The notes: generated from the sequence alone by a model not told the origin. Shown: positions 17,153 through 25,733, counted from the stretch's first letter. The stretch is DNA of 64,000 bases from Sphingopyxis sp. OAS728 (GCF_014873485.1 NZ_JADBDT010000001.1:2852001-2916000); one strand, 5' to 3'. Numbers and translations are program-made.

Positions 17153-17254
17153 GTGCGAGCAACTCCATTCGGGACCCGGCTGTCGAAGCCGGCCCCCGCA
17201 AATTCAGGGACGTCTTGATGATTAACGGCAGCAGCGCCGCAAGATTGAGGGGCG

Positions 17255-18085
17255 TCAGTTCAAAATATCGAACAAGCTCTGCCGGTTAATCTTGGCAAAG
17301 GCCGCTTGCGCCGCTTGCAGCGTCAGATCCATGGCGTTGAGCTCGGCGATCGCGACGTCGAGGTCGGTGTCCTCGATCGACGAGCGTTCGTCCTTGAGCG
17401 TGATCCCGCGCGCCGCGAGCCCGTCGCCCATGCGTTCGAGCCGCCCACCCGCAAGTCCGAGTTTGGCATGTTCGTCGGCAACATGGCTGATCGCGGTGTC
17501 GAGCGTTGCGATCGAAGTTCCCATCGCCGCCTTGTTGCCCGCGGCAACCGCCGTCGCGGCATCGCGAATGCTCGTCGACAGGCTGTTTCCGCCGACGACA
17601 AAGACATCCGCCGCCGACTGCACCGGCGCGAAGCTGACATCCGAATCGAAACGCATCACGCGCGCCGCCCCGGTCGCGAACACCGGTTCGCCGTTCGAAT
17701 CGCGCGTCGCCGCCAGCGCATCGAGTTCGTCGGCGATCGTGCCGAGTTCGGCGGCGATCGTCGCGCGGTCGGCGGGGCTCGCGGTGTCTGTCGACGCGGC
17801 GAGCGTCAGCTCGCGTGCGCGCGTCATCAGGCTGCTCACCGATTTCATGACGCCGTCGGCTTGCGACACCAGCGCGTCGGCGGTGTTCACGTTCGACGAC
17901 CAGGCGGTCATGCTCGCCTGCGTCGTGCCGATCGTCGCGATCCGCCGCGACGCGACCGGATCGTCCGACATGCGCAGCAATTTCTTGCCGCCCGAGATCT
18001 GGATCTGCGTCCGCTCGAGCGCATCGGCGAGTTTCTGCTGGCGCGCGATTTCGCGCGTCATGCGATTGCCCACGGCATTGATCAT
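17255..18085 (-). CDS. flgL: Hook-filament junction protein FlgL (HAP3)
   Basis: 276 aa. FlgL is one of two junction proteins between hook and filament. The N-terminal flagellin-like helix (LERTQIQISGGKKLLRMSDD) and the C-terminal helix (NAMDLTLQAAQAAFAKINRQ) match flagellin/FlgL D0-D1. It is the last gene of the flgB-flgL block, 15 bases after flgK. Confidence 0.93.
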   Translation of the reverse strand: MINAVGNRMTREIARQQKLADALERTQIQISGGKKLLRMSDDPVASRRIATIGTTQASMTAWSSNVNTADALVSQADGVMKSVSSLMTRARELTLAASTDTASPADRATIAAELGTIADELDALAATRDSNGEPVFATGAARVMRFDSDVSFAPVQSAADVFVVGGNSLSTSIRDAATAVAAGNKAAMGTSIATLDTAISHVADEHAKLGLAGGRLERMGDGLAARGITLKDERSSIEDTDLDVAIAELNAMDLTLQAAQAAFAKINRQSLFDILN

Positions 18086-18100
18086 GGTTCTGACCCTTTC

Positions 18101-19426
18101 TTACAGCGAGCTGAGCAAGGTTTGCATGGTTTCGCGCGCGACCTGGATCGTGCGCGCGGCGGCCGAATAGGCCTGCTGAAAACGCAGCAGCTCGGCCGCC
18201 TCGGTGTCGAGATCGACCTGGCTCACCCCGTCGCGCGCCGCGGCCGACGCGTCGGCGCGCGTTGCGGCGGCGGCATCCTGTGCGCGCGCCGATGCGACCG
18301 ATTGGGCCTGCGTCGCAAGATGGCCCGACCAGCGCGCTTCGGGATCGTTCGCGCCGCGCATCGCGCCGAGCGCGAGCATATTGCCGTTGCTGCCCGAACC
18401 GTTCGCCGCTGCCACCTGATCGGGGCTCAGCGGCGCGGCGGTCAGCGTTGCGGCGCTGGTGCCGGTGAACAGGGGCTGGCCCGGATTGCCATTGGCGTCG
18501 GTGCCCGCCTGATGCGCGGCGTTGAGCTGGTTCGCAAAATCGGTCGCCATCGTGTCGAGCGCGGCGCGCTGGTCGGCGACATGATTCGCGCCCTCGGCGA
18601 GGCCGCCAAGCGCGCCGGTCGAGATCGTAAGCGGCGACCCGCCGACGCTGTACGAAAGCCGTCCGTCGGGCGCAGCCGTAACCGAAATCGGGTTCACCAC
18701 GCCGCCACCGACGAGCAGGTCGCCCGATCCGGCCGCGCGCAGCGTCACCGCGCCTTTGTCGTCGAGGGTTGCGCTGACGCCCGCCTGCGACGACAATTTG
18801 TCGAGCAGCCGGTCGCGTTCGTCGAGCAGGCTGGCCTCGTTGGTCGAGCCCGGCCGCGCCTTGCGCAGCCCGACGTTGATTTGTTCGAGCGCATTGAGGT
18901 CGGCGTTGAACTGGCCGACCTCGCTTGCCGCGGCGCCCTCGATCCCTTCGCCCATCTTGTCGAGCTGCCCGGCGGCGGTGCGAAAGCCCGCCGCGACATC
19001 GTCGACCGCCTGCAGGAACTGCGCGCGCAGCGTCCGGTTCGACGGATCGGCGGTGAGCTGGTCGGCGGTCGTGTATAGCTTGGTCAGCGCGGTCTTGATA
19101 CCGTTGGTCTCGTCGCTCAGCGCATCTTCGGCCTTGCCGAGCCACGACAGCTTGGTCGCGGCGCGTTCGGCATCGCCCGAGGTGATGCGCGAATCCTCGA
19201 TCAGCCAGCCGTCGACCGAGCGGTCGATACCGCGGATATCGACCCCGCCGGGGTTGGTATTACCGCGATAAAAGATCGAATTGCCGCCACCGACGGCTTC
19301 CATCATCTCGAGCCGACGGCGCGCATATCCGGGCGTCTGGGCGTTGGCGATATTGTCGCCGATCGTCGAGAGCGCGCGCGAATAGGCCTTGAGCCCGCTG
19401 TATCCGATGCCGAGCAGGTCGCTCAT
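18101..19426 (-). CDS. flgK: Hook-filament junction protein FlgK (HAP1)
   Basis: 441 aa. FlgK caps the hook before the filament grows. The N-terminal rod/hook motif is clear (SGLKAYSRALSTIGDNIANA followed by QTPGYARRR) and the C-terminus ends in the usual D0 helix (FQQAYSAAARTIQVARETMQ). It is shorter than the enteric protein (about 550 aa), the reduction lying in the variable outer domain. ATGA overlap with flgJ. Confidence 0.94.
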   Translation of the reverse strand: MSDLLGIGYSGLKAYSRALSTIGDNIANAQTPGYARRRLEMMEAVGGGNSIFYRGNTNPGGVDIRGIDRSVDGWLIEDSRITSGDAERAATKLSWLGKAEDALSDETNGIKTALTKLYTTADQLTADPSNRTLRAQFLQAVDDVAAGFRTAAGQLDKMGEGIEGAAASEVGQFNADLNALEQINVGLRKARPGSTNEASLLDERDRLLDKLSSQAGVSATLDDKGAVTLRAAGSGDLLVGGGVVNPISVTAAPDGRLSYSVGGSPLTISTGALGGLAEGANHVADQRAALDTMATDFANQLNAAHQAGTDANGNPGQPLFTGTSAATLTAAPLSPDQVAAANGSGSNGNMLALGAMRGANDPEARWSGHLATQAQSVASARAQDAAAATRADASAAARDGVSQVDLDTEAAELLRFQQAYSAAARTIQVARETMQTLLSSL

Positions 19427-19728
19427 TGCACGCCTCCCTTAAGGCCGCCAAGTTGGCCGCGGAACTGCTGCTCGACCATGTCGGCGATGCCGAACTGGCG
19501 CATCGCGGCGATCGAATCGGCGGTGCGCGCGTCGGCCATTTCGCGGAAATTGTCGGTCGCGCTCGATCCGAAGATGTCGTCGCCAAGCTTCGCTTGCCGC
19601 ATCGACGCCATCAGCTGGCGCAGGATCACGGCTTCGAACGCCTCGGCCGCCTTGCGGAGGCCGCCGTCGCCGCCGCCGGCAGCGGCGGGGGTCGGCGTCG
19701 CGCCGACCGAAGAGATGGGGCTCGTCAT
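19423..19728 (-). CDS. flgJ: Rod-binding protein FlgJ, single-domain form
   Basis: 101 aa. Only the N-terminal rod-binding domain is present (AAEAFEAVILRQLMASMR, IFGSSATDNFREMADARTAD). The muramidase domain of enteric FlgJ is absent, as in other alphaproteobacteria. The peptidoglycan-cutting role probably falls to the lytic transglycosylase at 26589-27416. Overlaps both flgI and flgK by 4 bases, so the short form is a complete gene. Confidence 0.9.
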   Translation of the reverse strand: MTSPISSVGATPTPAAAGGGDGGLRKAAEAFEAVILRQLMASMRQAKLGDDIFGSSATDNFREMADARTADSIAAMRQFGIADMVEQQFRGQLGGLKGGVQ

Positions 19729-20834
19729 ATGATCACCAGTTCCGCAGTGAGCGCGCCGGCCTGGCTCAGCGCTTCGAGGATGGCGACAAGGTCGCCGGGA
19801 GGCACGCCCATGCGATTGATCGCATCGACGAGTTCGGAAAGCGAAGCGGTCGGTTTGACCAGCATCACCGGGCGATAGTCCTGCTCGACCTCGATCTCGC
19901 TCGACGGCTCGATCGCGGTCTGGCCGCGGCTGAAGGGCGCCGGCTGGACGACCATCGGCGATTCCTTGATCGAGACGGTCAGCTTGCCTTGCGTCACCGC
20001 CGCGGTGCCGACGCGGACCGCGCCGTTGATGACGACGGTGCCGGTGCGGGCATTGACGATGACCTTGGCGGGCGGCTCGGCGCGCTGGACGCCGAGATTT
20101 TCGATCTGCGAGATCAGCCGCATGCGCTCGTCGCCATTGCCGCCGGTGCGGATCGCAATGCTCGCGCCGTCGATCATCGACGCGCTGCCGGGCAGTGCGG
20201 CGTTGATCGCATCGGTGACGCGCTTCGCATTGGTGGCATCGAACTGGTGGAGATTGAAAGTCAGATAGCTCGCGGTGGCAAAGCCGGTGTCGACCGCACG
20301 CTCGACCGTCGCGCCGCCCGCGATGCGGCCGCTCGACGGCACATTGACCGTCAGTTTCGACCCGTCGGCGGCATCGACGCCGAGGCCGCCGATGACCAGA
20401 TTGCCCTGCACCATCGCGTAAATCTGTCCGTCGGCGCCATAAAGCGGCGCGAGCACGAGCGTGCCGCCGCGCAGGCTTTTCGACTTGCCGATCGCCGACA
20501 CGGTGACGTCGAGACGCTGACCGGGCTTGGCGAAGGGGGGCAGCTCGGCGGTGATCATCACCGCCGCCGCATTCTTCAGCGCCGGGTTCACGCCCGGCGG
20601 CAGGGTCAGGCCAAAGCGCGACACTGCGCCCTTCATGCCCAGCGTCGAATAATCGAGGCTGTCGTCGCCGGTGCCCGCGAGGCCGACGACGATGCCGTAG
20701 CCGGTGAGCTGGTTGGCGCGCAGGCCCTGGAACTGGCCCATGTCCTTGATGCGCTCGGCGTGCGCCGGCGCCGCGAAGGCGAAGCTGGCGAGCAGGAGCG
20801 CAAAAAGGGTGAACAGGGACGGACGCTGGGTCAC
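19725..20834 (-). CDS. flgI: Flagellar P-ring protein FlgI
   Basis: 369 aa. FlgI builds the periplasmic P ring around the rod. A Sec signal peptide ends at about residue 26 (SFAFAAPAHA). The mature protein starts with ERIKDMGQFQGLRANQLTGY, the classic FlgI N-terminus, and contains VVGLAGTGDD and ARTGTVVINGAVRVG. Located 12 bases after flgH. Confidence 0.97.
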   Translation of the reverse strand: MTQRPSLFTLFALLLASFAFAAPAHAERIKDMGQFQGLRANQLTGYGIVVGLAGTGDDSLDYSTLGMKGAVSRFGLTLPPGVNPALKNAAAVMITAELPPFAKPGQRLDVTVSAIGKSKSLRGGTLVLAPLYGADGQIYAMVQGNLVIGGLGVDAADGSKLTVNVPSSGRIAGGATVERAVDTGFATASYLTFNLHQFDATNAKRVTDAINAALPGSASMIDGASIAIRTGGNGDERMRLISQIENLGVQRAEPPAKVIVNARTGTVVINGAVRVGTAAVTQGKLTVSIKESPMVVQPAPFSRGQTAIEPSSEIEVEQDYRPVMLVKPTASLSELVDAINRMGVPPGDLVAILEALSQAGALTAELVII

Positions 20835-20846
20835 TTTAAATCCTCT

Positions 20847-21506
20847 TCAGAACGGGCTGATGATCGAGAAGAAACGTTGCAGCCAGCCTTGCTTGCTGGC
20901 GCGGGCGATCTCGCCCTTGCCGACGTAACGGATGTTCGCGTCGGCGACGCGGGTCGACAGGACGCGGTTGTCCGGGCTGATGTCGATCGCGCGAATGATG
21001 CCCGAAATCTGGACGCGTTCGTCGCCGCGATTGAGCGTGAGCAGCTTTTCGCCGCGCACCAGCATCGTGCCGTTGGGATAGATGGCGGCGATCGTCACGC
21101 TGACTTCGCCCGACAGCGCGTTCGACTGCGACGCGTCGCCCTTGCCCTTGAACTGCTGGCCTCCCCCCATCGCGACATCGCTCGGGTTGAACAGCGACAG
21201 CGGGCCGGTGGTTGGCGGCGTCAGGCCGATATTGCCGTCGCGCTGCGTGCCCGCGGCGTTGCTTTTGGTCGCTGCGGTGCGCTCGACGAGCTGGATCGTG
21301 ACGATGTCGCCGACCTGTCCCGCGCGGCCACCCGAGGTGAGCGCCACATAGCTGCCCTGAAAGATCGAGCCGTTGCCGGGCGATGGCGCCGGAACGACCG
21401 GCGCCGTCGCCGCAAAGGCGTCGGGCGGCAACTTGTCCTTCGCGAGCGCCGAAGCCGGCACCAGCGCGAGGGTCAGCATCGCTAGCTTAGAGAGTCTGCG
21501 ACGCAT
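20847..21506 (-). CDS. flgH: Flagellar L-ring protein FlgH, apparently non-lipidated
   Basis: 219 aa. FlgH forms the outer-membrane L ring and is normally a lipoprotein. This one has an N-terminal signal (LAMLTLALVPASALAKDKL) with no lipobox cysteine, and I see no cysteine anywhere in the protein. Conserved FlgH segments are intact: GSYVALTSGGRAGQVGDIVT, SGEVSVTIAAIYPNGTMLV and ISGIIRAIDISPDNRVLSTR. The start overlaps flgG by 20 bases, and no in-frame upstream alternative would add a lipobox. Confidence 0.94.
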   Translation of the reverse strand: MRRRLSKLAMLTLALVPASALAKDKLPPDAFAATAPVVPAPSPGNGSIFQGSYVALTSGGRAGQVGDIVTIQLVERTAATKSNAAGTQRDGNIGLTPPTTGPLSLFNPSDVAMGGGQQFKGKGDASQSNALSGEVSVTIAAIYPNGTMLVRGEKLLTLNRGDERVQISGIIRAIDISPDNRVLSTRVADANIRYVGKGEIARASKQGWLQRFFSIISPF

Positions 21507-22272
21507 TTTTCATCATCTCGTCGGTTGCGGAGATCATCTTCGAATTGACCTCATAGGCGCGCTGCGTCTCGATCATGTCGACGAGTTCCTCGACGACATT
21601 GACGTTCGATCCTTCGAGCATGCCGCCACGCAGGCTGCCGCGGCCTTCCTCGCCCGCGCCGCCAGTGAGCGGCGCGCCCGAGGCCTGAGTCTCGACGAGC
21701 ATGTTGCCGCCGATCGCCTGCAAGCCCGCCGGGTTGGCGAAGCGCGCAATCTCGATCCGGCCGAGTTCGAGCGCGGTGCCATCGGCGCCGGTCGCGGATA
21801 CGGTGCCGTCGAGCCCGATGGTCACATTGCTTGCATCTTCGGGAAGCTGGATTGCGGGGGTCAGCGGCTTGCCGTCCGAGGTCACGATCGTGCCGTCGGG
21901 CGCGCGGCCGAAATTGCCTGCGCGGGTATAGCCGATGCGTCCGTCGGGCATCTCGACCTGGAAATAGCCGGCCCCGTCGATCGCGACGTCGAGCCCGTTG
22001 CCCGTCGTCTGGAACGTGCCCTGCGTATCCATGCGCGCGGTGCCGTTCAATGCGACGCCGGTGCCGAGGTTGAGCCCGGTTGCATAGCGGTTTTCGGCCG
22101 TCGACGGTGCACCCGGCTGGGTCATCATCTGATAGCTCAGCGTCTCGAAGCTCGCGCGGTCGCGCTTGAAGCCCGTGGTGTTGACGTTGGCGAGGTTGTT
22201 GGCGATCACCTGCATCCGGAAGCCCTGGGCATCCAGACCGGTCCGCGCGACGTGCAAGGCACCGATACTCAT
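21487..22272 (-). CDS. flgG: Flagellar distal rod protein FlgG
   Basis: 261 aa, standard length. FlgG forms the distal rod that passes the P and L rings. The start MSIGALHVARTGLDAQGFRM and IANNLANVNTTGFKRDRASF are diagnostic, with C-terminal SNVNVVEELVDMIETQRAYE. GGAGATAATGAG precedes the ATG, giving good translation initiation. flgF ends 12 bases upstream. Confidence 0.97.
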   Translation of the reverse strand: MSIGALHVARTGLDAQGFRMQVIANNLANVNTTGFKRDRASFETLSYQMMTQPGAPSTAENRYATGLNLGTGVALNGTARMDTQGTFQTTGNGLDVAIDGAGYFQVEMPDGRIGYTRAGNFGRAPDGTIVTSDGKPLTPAIQLPEDASNVTIGLDGTVSATGADGTALELGRIEIARFANPAGLQAIGGNMLVETQASGAPLTGGAGEEGRGSLRGGMLEGSNVNVVEELVDMIETQRAYEVNSKMISATDEMMKNASQTL

Positions 22273-22284
22273 CTCATTATCTCC

Positions 22285-23028
22285 TTAACGGGGAAGCTGC
22301 ATCAGATTGGCGGTCGCGCTATCCATGTCGCGCACGTCGCCGATCATCTTCAATTGGGTGTCCCAGCTGCGACTCGCCTCGATCATCTCGACAAGCGCGC
22401 TGGTGGCAGTGACGTTCGATCCTTCGATCGAGCGGGTCAGCAGGCGCGCTTCGGGATCGTCCGGCAAGATGCCGCCGCCCTTCACGCGGAACAGGCCGTC
22501 GAGCCCCTTGGCGATGTCCGACCCCGTCGGGGTCGCGAGCCGGAGCCGGTCGACCTCCTGCGGATTTTCGGGATCGCCGCCCTGCGGCACGATCCACACG
22601 CGGCCCTCCTGGTCGACGGTGATCGCATCGGCGGGCGGGATCGTCACGGGACCTTGCGTGCCCTGCACGGGACTGCCGTCGCCGGTGGTGAGCAGCCCGC
22701 TCGGCGAAACCTGCAGATCGCCGCGCCGCGTGTAGGCCTCTTCGCCATTTTTCGCCTGCACGACGAGCAGCGCATCGCCCTGCATCGCGATGTCGAGGTC
22801 TCGGCCCGTCTGGGTGACGCTGCCTGCCTTCATATCGGCGCCGAGCACCTCTTCGGACGACAGGGCGCGCGCATCGAGCCCGCTGCCGTCGAGCCAGAGA
22901 GCCTGCGCGCTCGCCATGTCGGCGCGGAAGCCGGGTGTCTGCGCGTTCGCCAGATTGTTGGCGATCGCCGTCTGCCGGGACATGCTGCCCCGCATCGCGG
23001 CGAGGCTGGTATAGATGAGGCGGTCCAT
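22285..23028 (-). CDS. flgF: Flagellar proximal rod protein FlgF
   Basis: 247 aa. FlgF is a proximal-rod subunit. It begins MDRLIYTSLAAMRGSMSRQT and continues IANNLANAQTPGFRADMAS, and it ends with the helix SALVEMIEASRSWDTQLKMI. Slightly divergent from FlgG and FlgE in the central region, which fits FlgF. Lies between flgE and flgG as in most flg clusters. Confidence 0.94.
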   Translation of the reverse strand: MDRLIYTSLAAMRGSMSRQTAIANNLANAQTPGFRADMASAQALWLDGSGLDARALSSEEVLGADMKAGSVTQTGRDLDIAMQGDALLVVQAKNGEEAYTRRGDLQVSPSGLLTTGDGSPVQGTQGPVTIPPADAITVDQEGRVWIVPQGGDPENPQEVDRLRLATPTGSDIAKGLDGLFRVKGGGILPDDPEARLLTRSIEGSNVTATSALVEMIEASRSWDTQLKMIGDVRDMDSATANLMQLPR

Positions 23029-23063
23029 CGAAGGTCTCCCGGCAGGCGGCGGTCAGCGATGCG

Positions 23064-23891
23064 TCAGCGCAGGCCGATGATCGTCTGGGTCAGCTGCGAC
23101 GCGCCCTCGATCGCCTTGGCATTCGCCTGGAAATTACGCTGCGCCGACATCAGCATCACCAGTTCCTCGGTGATATCGACGTTCGAGCGTTCGAGCGCGC
23201 CCGAGCGGACCGCGCCCATCGGGCCGTTGGTCGCGGCGTCGATCGTCGGCGGGCCACTTTCGCCCGTCGACTGCCAGTGCGCGTCGCCGGTCGGGCGCAG
23301 GCCCGACATCGTCGGGAAGGTTGCCATCGCGACCTTGCCGAGCGTCTGTTCTTCGCCATTGGCAAAAGTCGCGGTGACGAGGCCGTCGAGACCGATCGTG
23401 ACGTTGACGAGACCCGAGGTCGGATCGGTCGGCGCACCGGTGGGCAGGCGCATGTCGAACGCGCCAGCAAGCGTCTTGTCGGTGACATTGCCATTGGCGT
23501 CGACCGGCAGCAGCTGCAGCTTCGCGCCCGTCGAATCGATGACATAATTGTCGGGCGTCGGTTCGAACGAGCCGTTGCGCGTATAGGTAATGGCTTCGCG
23601 CGGCGGCTCGCCCTTCACGATGAACATGCCTTCGCCGACGATCGCGAGGTCGAGCGTCTTTTCGCTCGCTTCGTACGAACCCTGCGTGAACTGCTGGGTG
23701 ATGCCGTTGAGGCGCGTGCCCTGACCCGCGATCATCTTGGTCGACTGCGTCGGCGACGAGGCGAAGATATCGCCGAACTGCGCCTTGCTGCGCTTGAAGC
23801 CGATCGCGCCGGCGTTGGCGATATTGTTCGAGATGACCGACATGTCGGTCTGCGCGCCCTTGAGGCCCGAGAGCGAAGTATAGAATGACAT
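23064..23891 (-). CDS. flgE: Flagellar hook protein FlgE, short form
   Basis: 275 aa from the ATG at 23891, which has AAGGA upstream; the longer open frame to 24047 is flgD in another phase. FlgE polymerises into the hook. The N-terminus MSFYTSLSGLKGAQTDMSVI and the C-terminal SNVDITEELVMLMSAQRNFQ are typical. The enteric protein is about 400 aa; the missing length is in the centre, where the outer D2 domain would be. Position after flgD supports FlgE over a second FlgF-like rod protein. Confidence 0.88.
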   Translation of the reverse strand: MSFYTSLSGLKGAQTDMSVISNNIANAGAIGFKRSKAQFGDIFASSPTQSTKMIAGQGTRLNGITQQFTQGSYEASEKTLDLAIVGEGMFIVKGEPPREAITYTRNGSFEPTPDNYVIDSTGAKLQLLPVDANGNVTDKTLAGAFDMRLPTGAPTDPTSGLVNVTIGLDGLVTATFANGEEQTLGKVAMATFPTMSGLRPTGDAHWQSTGESGPPTIDAATNGPMGAVRSGALERSNVDITEELVMLMSAQRNFQANAKAIEGASQLTQTIIGLR

Positions 23892-23895
23892 GGAC

Positions 23896-24195
23896 TTATC
23901 CTTCCTGCGTGGTGGGGATCGAAGGCTGCGAAGCCTTGATGTCTTTGAGCAGCTGGGTCTGCGCCGTGAGCTGCTCCGAAATCTTTGCGAGCACCGTGTT
24001 GGTCTCGCTGATCCCGGCGAGGCTCGAAAATTGCGCCATCTGCGCAACCATCTGCTGGTTATCGACCGGGTTGAACGGATCCTGCTGCGACAGCTGCGCG
24101 GTCATCAGGCGCATGAAATCGCTCTGATCCATCTGCTTCCCGCCCTTGGGCTGGAACACGGGTGGATTATTGTTTGCGATGCTGTTGACGCTCAT
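23896..24195 (-). CDS. flgD: Hook cap/scaffold protein FlgD, minimal form
   Basis: 99 aa. FlgD caps the growing hook. The conserved N-terminal element is present: MDQSDFMRLMTAQLSQQDPF and NPVDNQQMVAQMAQFSSL. The C-terminal Ig/tudor-like region of typical FlgD (total about 220 aa) is absent. The flgE start follows the stop by 4 bases and flgC ends just upstream, so this is not an obvious frameshift remnant. The family call rests on the N-terminal signature and gene order. Confidence 0.88.
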   Translation of the reverse strand: MSVNSIANNNPPVFQPKGGKQMDQSDFMRLMTAQLSQQDPFNPVDNQQMVAQMAQFSSLAGISETNTVLAKISEQLTAQTQLLKDIKASQPSIPTTQEG

Positions 24196-24196
24196 T

Positions 24197-24607
24197 TTAC
24201 TGTCCCATCCTGAGGGTTTCGTTGATCAGGCCCTTCGCGGTTTCGAGGACCTGGACGTTGTTTTGATATTGGCGCGCGGTCTCGACCATCTCGACCAGCT
24301 CGGCGGCGCTATCGACCGCGGCCTCCCAGACGTTGCCGTCGGCATCGGCCAACGGATTCGACGGATCGTGGCGCTTCGACGGCGCCATTTTCGAGGTCGT
24401 GACTTGGTCGATCTGCACCGTCGCTCGGCCATGGTCGTCCATCACGGTACGGAACACGGGCTTCAAGGAACGGAACGCGCCGGCCTCGCTGCCCGCGACG
24501 GTTCCCGCGTTGGCGAGGTTCGATGCGGTCGTGTTCAGCCGGACGAGCTGCGCCGACATCGCGCGGCCGCTGATGTCGAAGACGGAGAAATTGCCGTTCA
24601 TCGTCAT
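24197..24607 (-). CDS. flgC: Flagellar proximal rod protein FlgC
   Basis: 136 aa. FlgC is a proximal rod subunit. Conserved parts are FDISGRAMSAQLVRLNTTAS with NLANAG near the N-terminus and AAELVEMVETARQYQNNVQV near the C-terminus. One base separates it from flgD, and it overlaps flgB by an ATGA. Confidence 0.95.
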   Translation of the reverse strand: MTMNGNFSVFDISGRAMSAQLVRLNTTASNLANAGTVAGSEAGAFRSLKPVFRTVMDDHGRATVQIDQVTTSKMAPSKRHDPSNPLADADGNVWEAAVDSAAELVEMVETARQYQNNVQVLETAKGLINETLRMGQ

Positions 24608-24957
24608 TCGCCCTTGATCGCGCGGGTCAGCGTGTTGATGCGCCCGGTGAGGAAAGAGAGGCTCGAGCGATAGGCGAGCGCGTTTTCGGCATAGGCAGTC
24701 TGCTCGGTCGCCATCTCGACAGTGTTGCCGTCGAGCGAGGCCTGGACCGGGACGCGATACGAAATCGCGCCCTCCACAGCATTGGCGCTCGACGCACCTT
24801 GCTGCGCGAGGTCGAGCGCCTTGGCGAAATCGATGTCGCGCGCCTTATAATTCGGCGTCGCGGCGTTCGCGATGTTCGACGCGAGCATCATCATGCGCTG
24901 GCTGCGCAGCTGCAGCGCCGCCGCATGCAGGCCAAAGAGTTTCTCGGATGCCATCAT
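24604..24957 (-). CDS. flgB: Flagellar proximal rod protein FlgB
   Basis: 117 aa from the first ATG of an ATGATG pair (24957 or 24954), with AAGGA 5-8 bases upstream; upstream in-frame codons to 25038 overlap the sigma-54 promoter and are not used. FlgB is a proximal rod subunit. Landmarks are LFGLHAAALQLRSQRMMMLA followed by SNIANAATPNYKARDIDFA. First gene of the leftward flgBCDEFGHIJKL block. Confidence 0.94.
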   Translation of the reverse strand: MMASEKLFGLHAAALQLRSQRMMMLASNIANAATPNYKARDIDFAKALDLAQQGASSANAVEGAISYRVPVQASLDGNTVEMATEQTAYAENALAYRSSLSFLTGRINTLTRAIKGE

Positions 24958-25021
24958 CACATTCCTTTGCCGGGGTCCGGACCGGATCGGCCACGAACGC
25001 GCGGAAAACACCAAGGCATGA

Positions 25022-25037
25022 TGCAATGGGCGTGCCA
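25022..25037 (-). promoter_or_regulatory. Sigma-54 promoter of flgB operon
   Basis: On the minus strand it reads TGGCACGCCCATTGCA, with GG (-24) at 25036-25035 and GC (-12) at 25024-25023, the exact 12-base register. Predicted start of transcription is near 25011, giving a leader of about 54 bases before flgB. Confidence 0.88.
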
Positions 25038-25158
25038 AATGTCATTTATAGCGTATTTTCAGCTATTTAACTCTATGCCGGAGCAACACCCGTTTTCGCG
25101 AGTCAAAAATCTGACGACGAAGCCGAGCGAGCTCTGCAACCGCGCATCAAACCGCGAC

Positions 25159-25174
25159 TGGCACGCTTCCTGCA
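25159..25174 (+). promoter_or_regulatory. Sigma-54 promoter of flgA
   Basis: TGGCACGCTTCCTGCA has GG at 25160-25161 and GC at 25172-25173 in the right spacing. It is divergent from the flgB promoter, with 121 bases between the two elements; a shared enhancer for the activator is likely to lie between or near them. Confidence 0.85.
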
Positions 25175-25214
25175 CAATGATGGACGACCATTTTGGACCC
25201 AAAGGAGATGGACC

Positions 25215-25733
25215 TTGCCCCGCAAAACTTTCGCGCGCTTCGCCGGCCTCGCCGTATGCGCCCTCGCCGCCCCGCTCGCCGCGCACGCCGAGCAGGGCAA
25301 TGAGGATTGGCAGACGATCGACGTGCTGACCGACATGGTCGCCAATGCGATGGGCCGCAACGCGACCCCGGTCGATCGCCGCATCAAGCTCGCGCGCTGC
25401 CCCGAACAGGCATCGGTCACCGCGATCGACGCACAGACGCTCGCGGTCCGCTGCGCCTCGCTCGGCTGGCGCCTGCGCGTCCCGATGACCGCCCCCGCAG
25501 GCGCGGCACCGGTCGCTGCCAGCTTTGCGCGCCCCGCGGCGAGCGCGCCTGTCATTCGTCGCGGCGACAATGTCCGCGTGACGATCGATACCGAAAGCTA
25601 CTCGATCAGCTATGCTGCGGTCGCGACGCAGGATGGCCGTGTCGGCGAAACGATCGCCTTGCGCGGCAGCGACGCCAAATCGCTGCTCAGCGCCACCGTC
25701 ACCGGTCCGGGCCGCGCCACCTTGCAAGACTGA
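25215..25733 (+). CDS. flgA: P-ring assembly chaperone FlgA
   Basis: 172 aa; TTG start with GGAG 8 bases upstream. FlgA is a periplasmic chaperone for FlgI. The signal peptide ends near AAPLAAHA (about residue 24). The C-terminal SAF-like region matches FlgA: VIRRGDNVRVTIDTESYSIS, then GRVGETIALR and SLLSATVTGPGRATL. An ATG at 25208 sits between the Shine-Dalgarno and the TTG but opens a different frame of only 31 codons, so TTG is the coding start. Confidence 0.9.
   Translation: MPRKTFARFAGLAVCALAAPLAAHAEQGNEDWQTIDVLTDMVANAMGRNATPVDRRIKLARCPEQASVTAIDAQTLAVRCASLGWRLRVPMTAPAGAAPVAASFARPAASAPVIRRGDNVRVTIDTESYSISYAAVATQDGRVGETIALRGSDAKSLLSATVTGPGRATLQD

Noticed and set aside
23896..24195. flgD as a frameshifted pseudogene
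   Set aside because: flgE begins 4 bases after the flgD stop and no frame of the following DNA encodes the missing FlgD domain.
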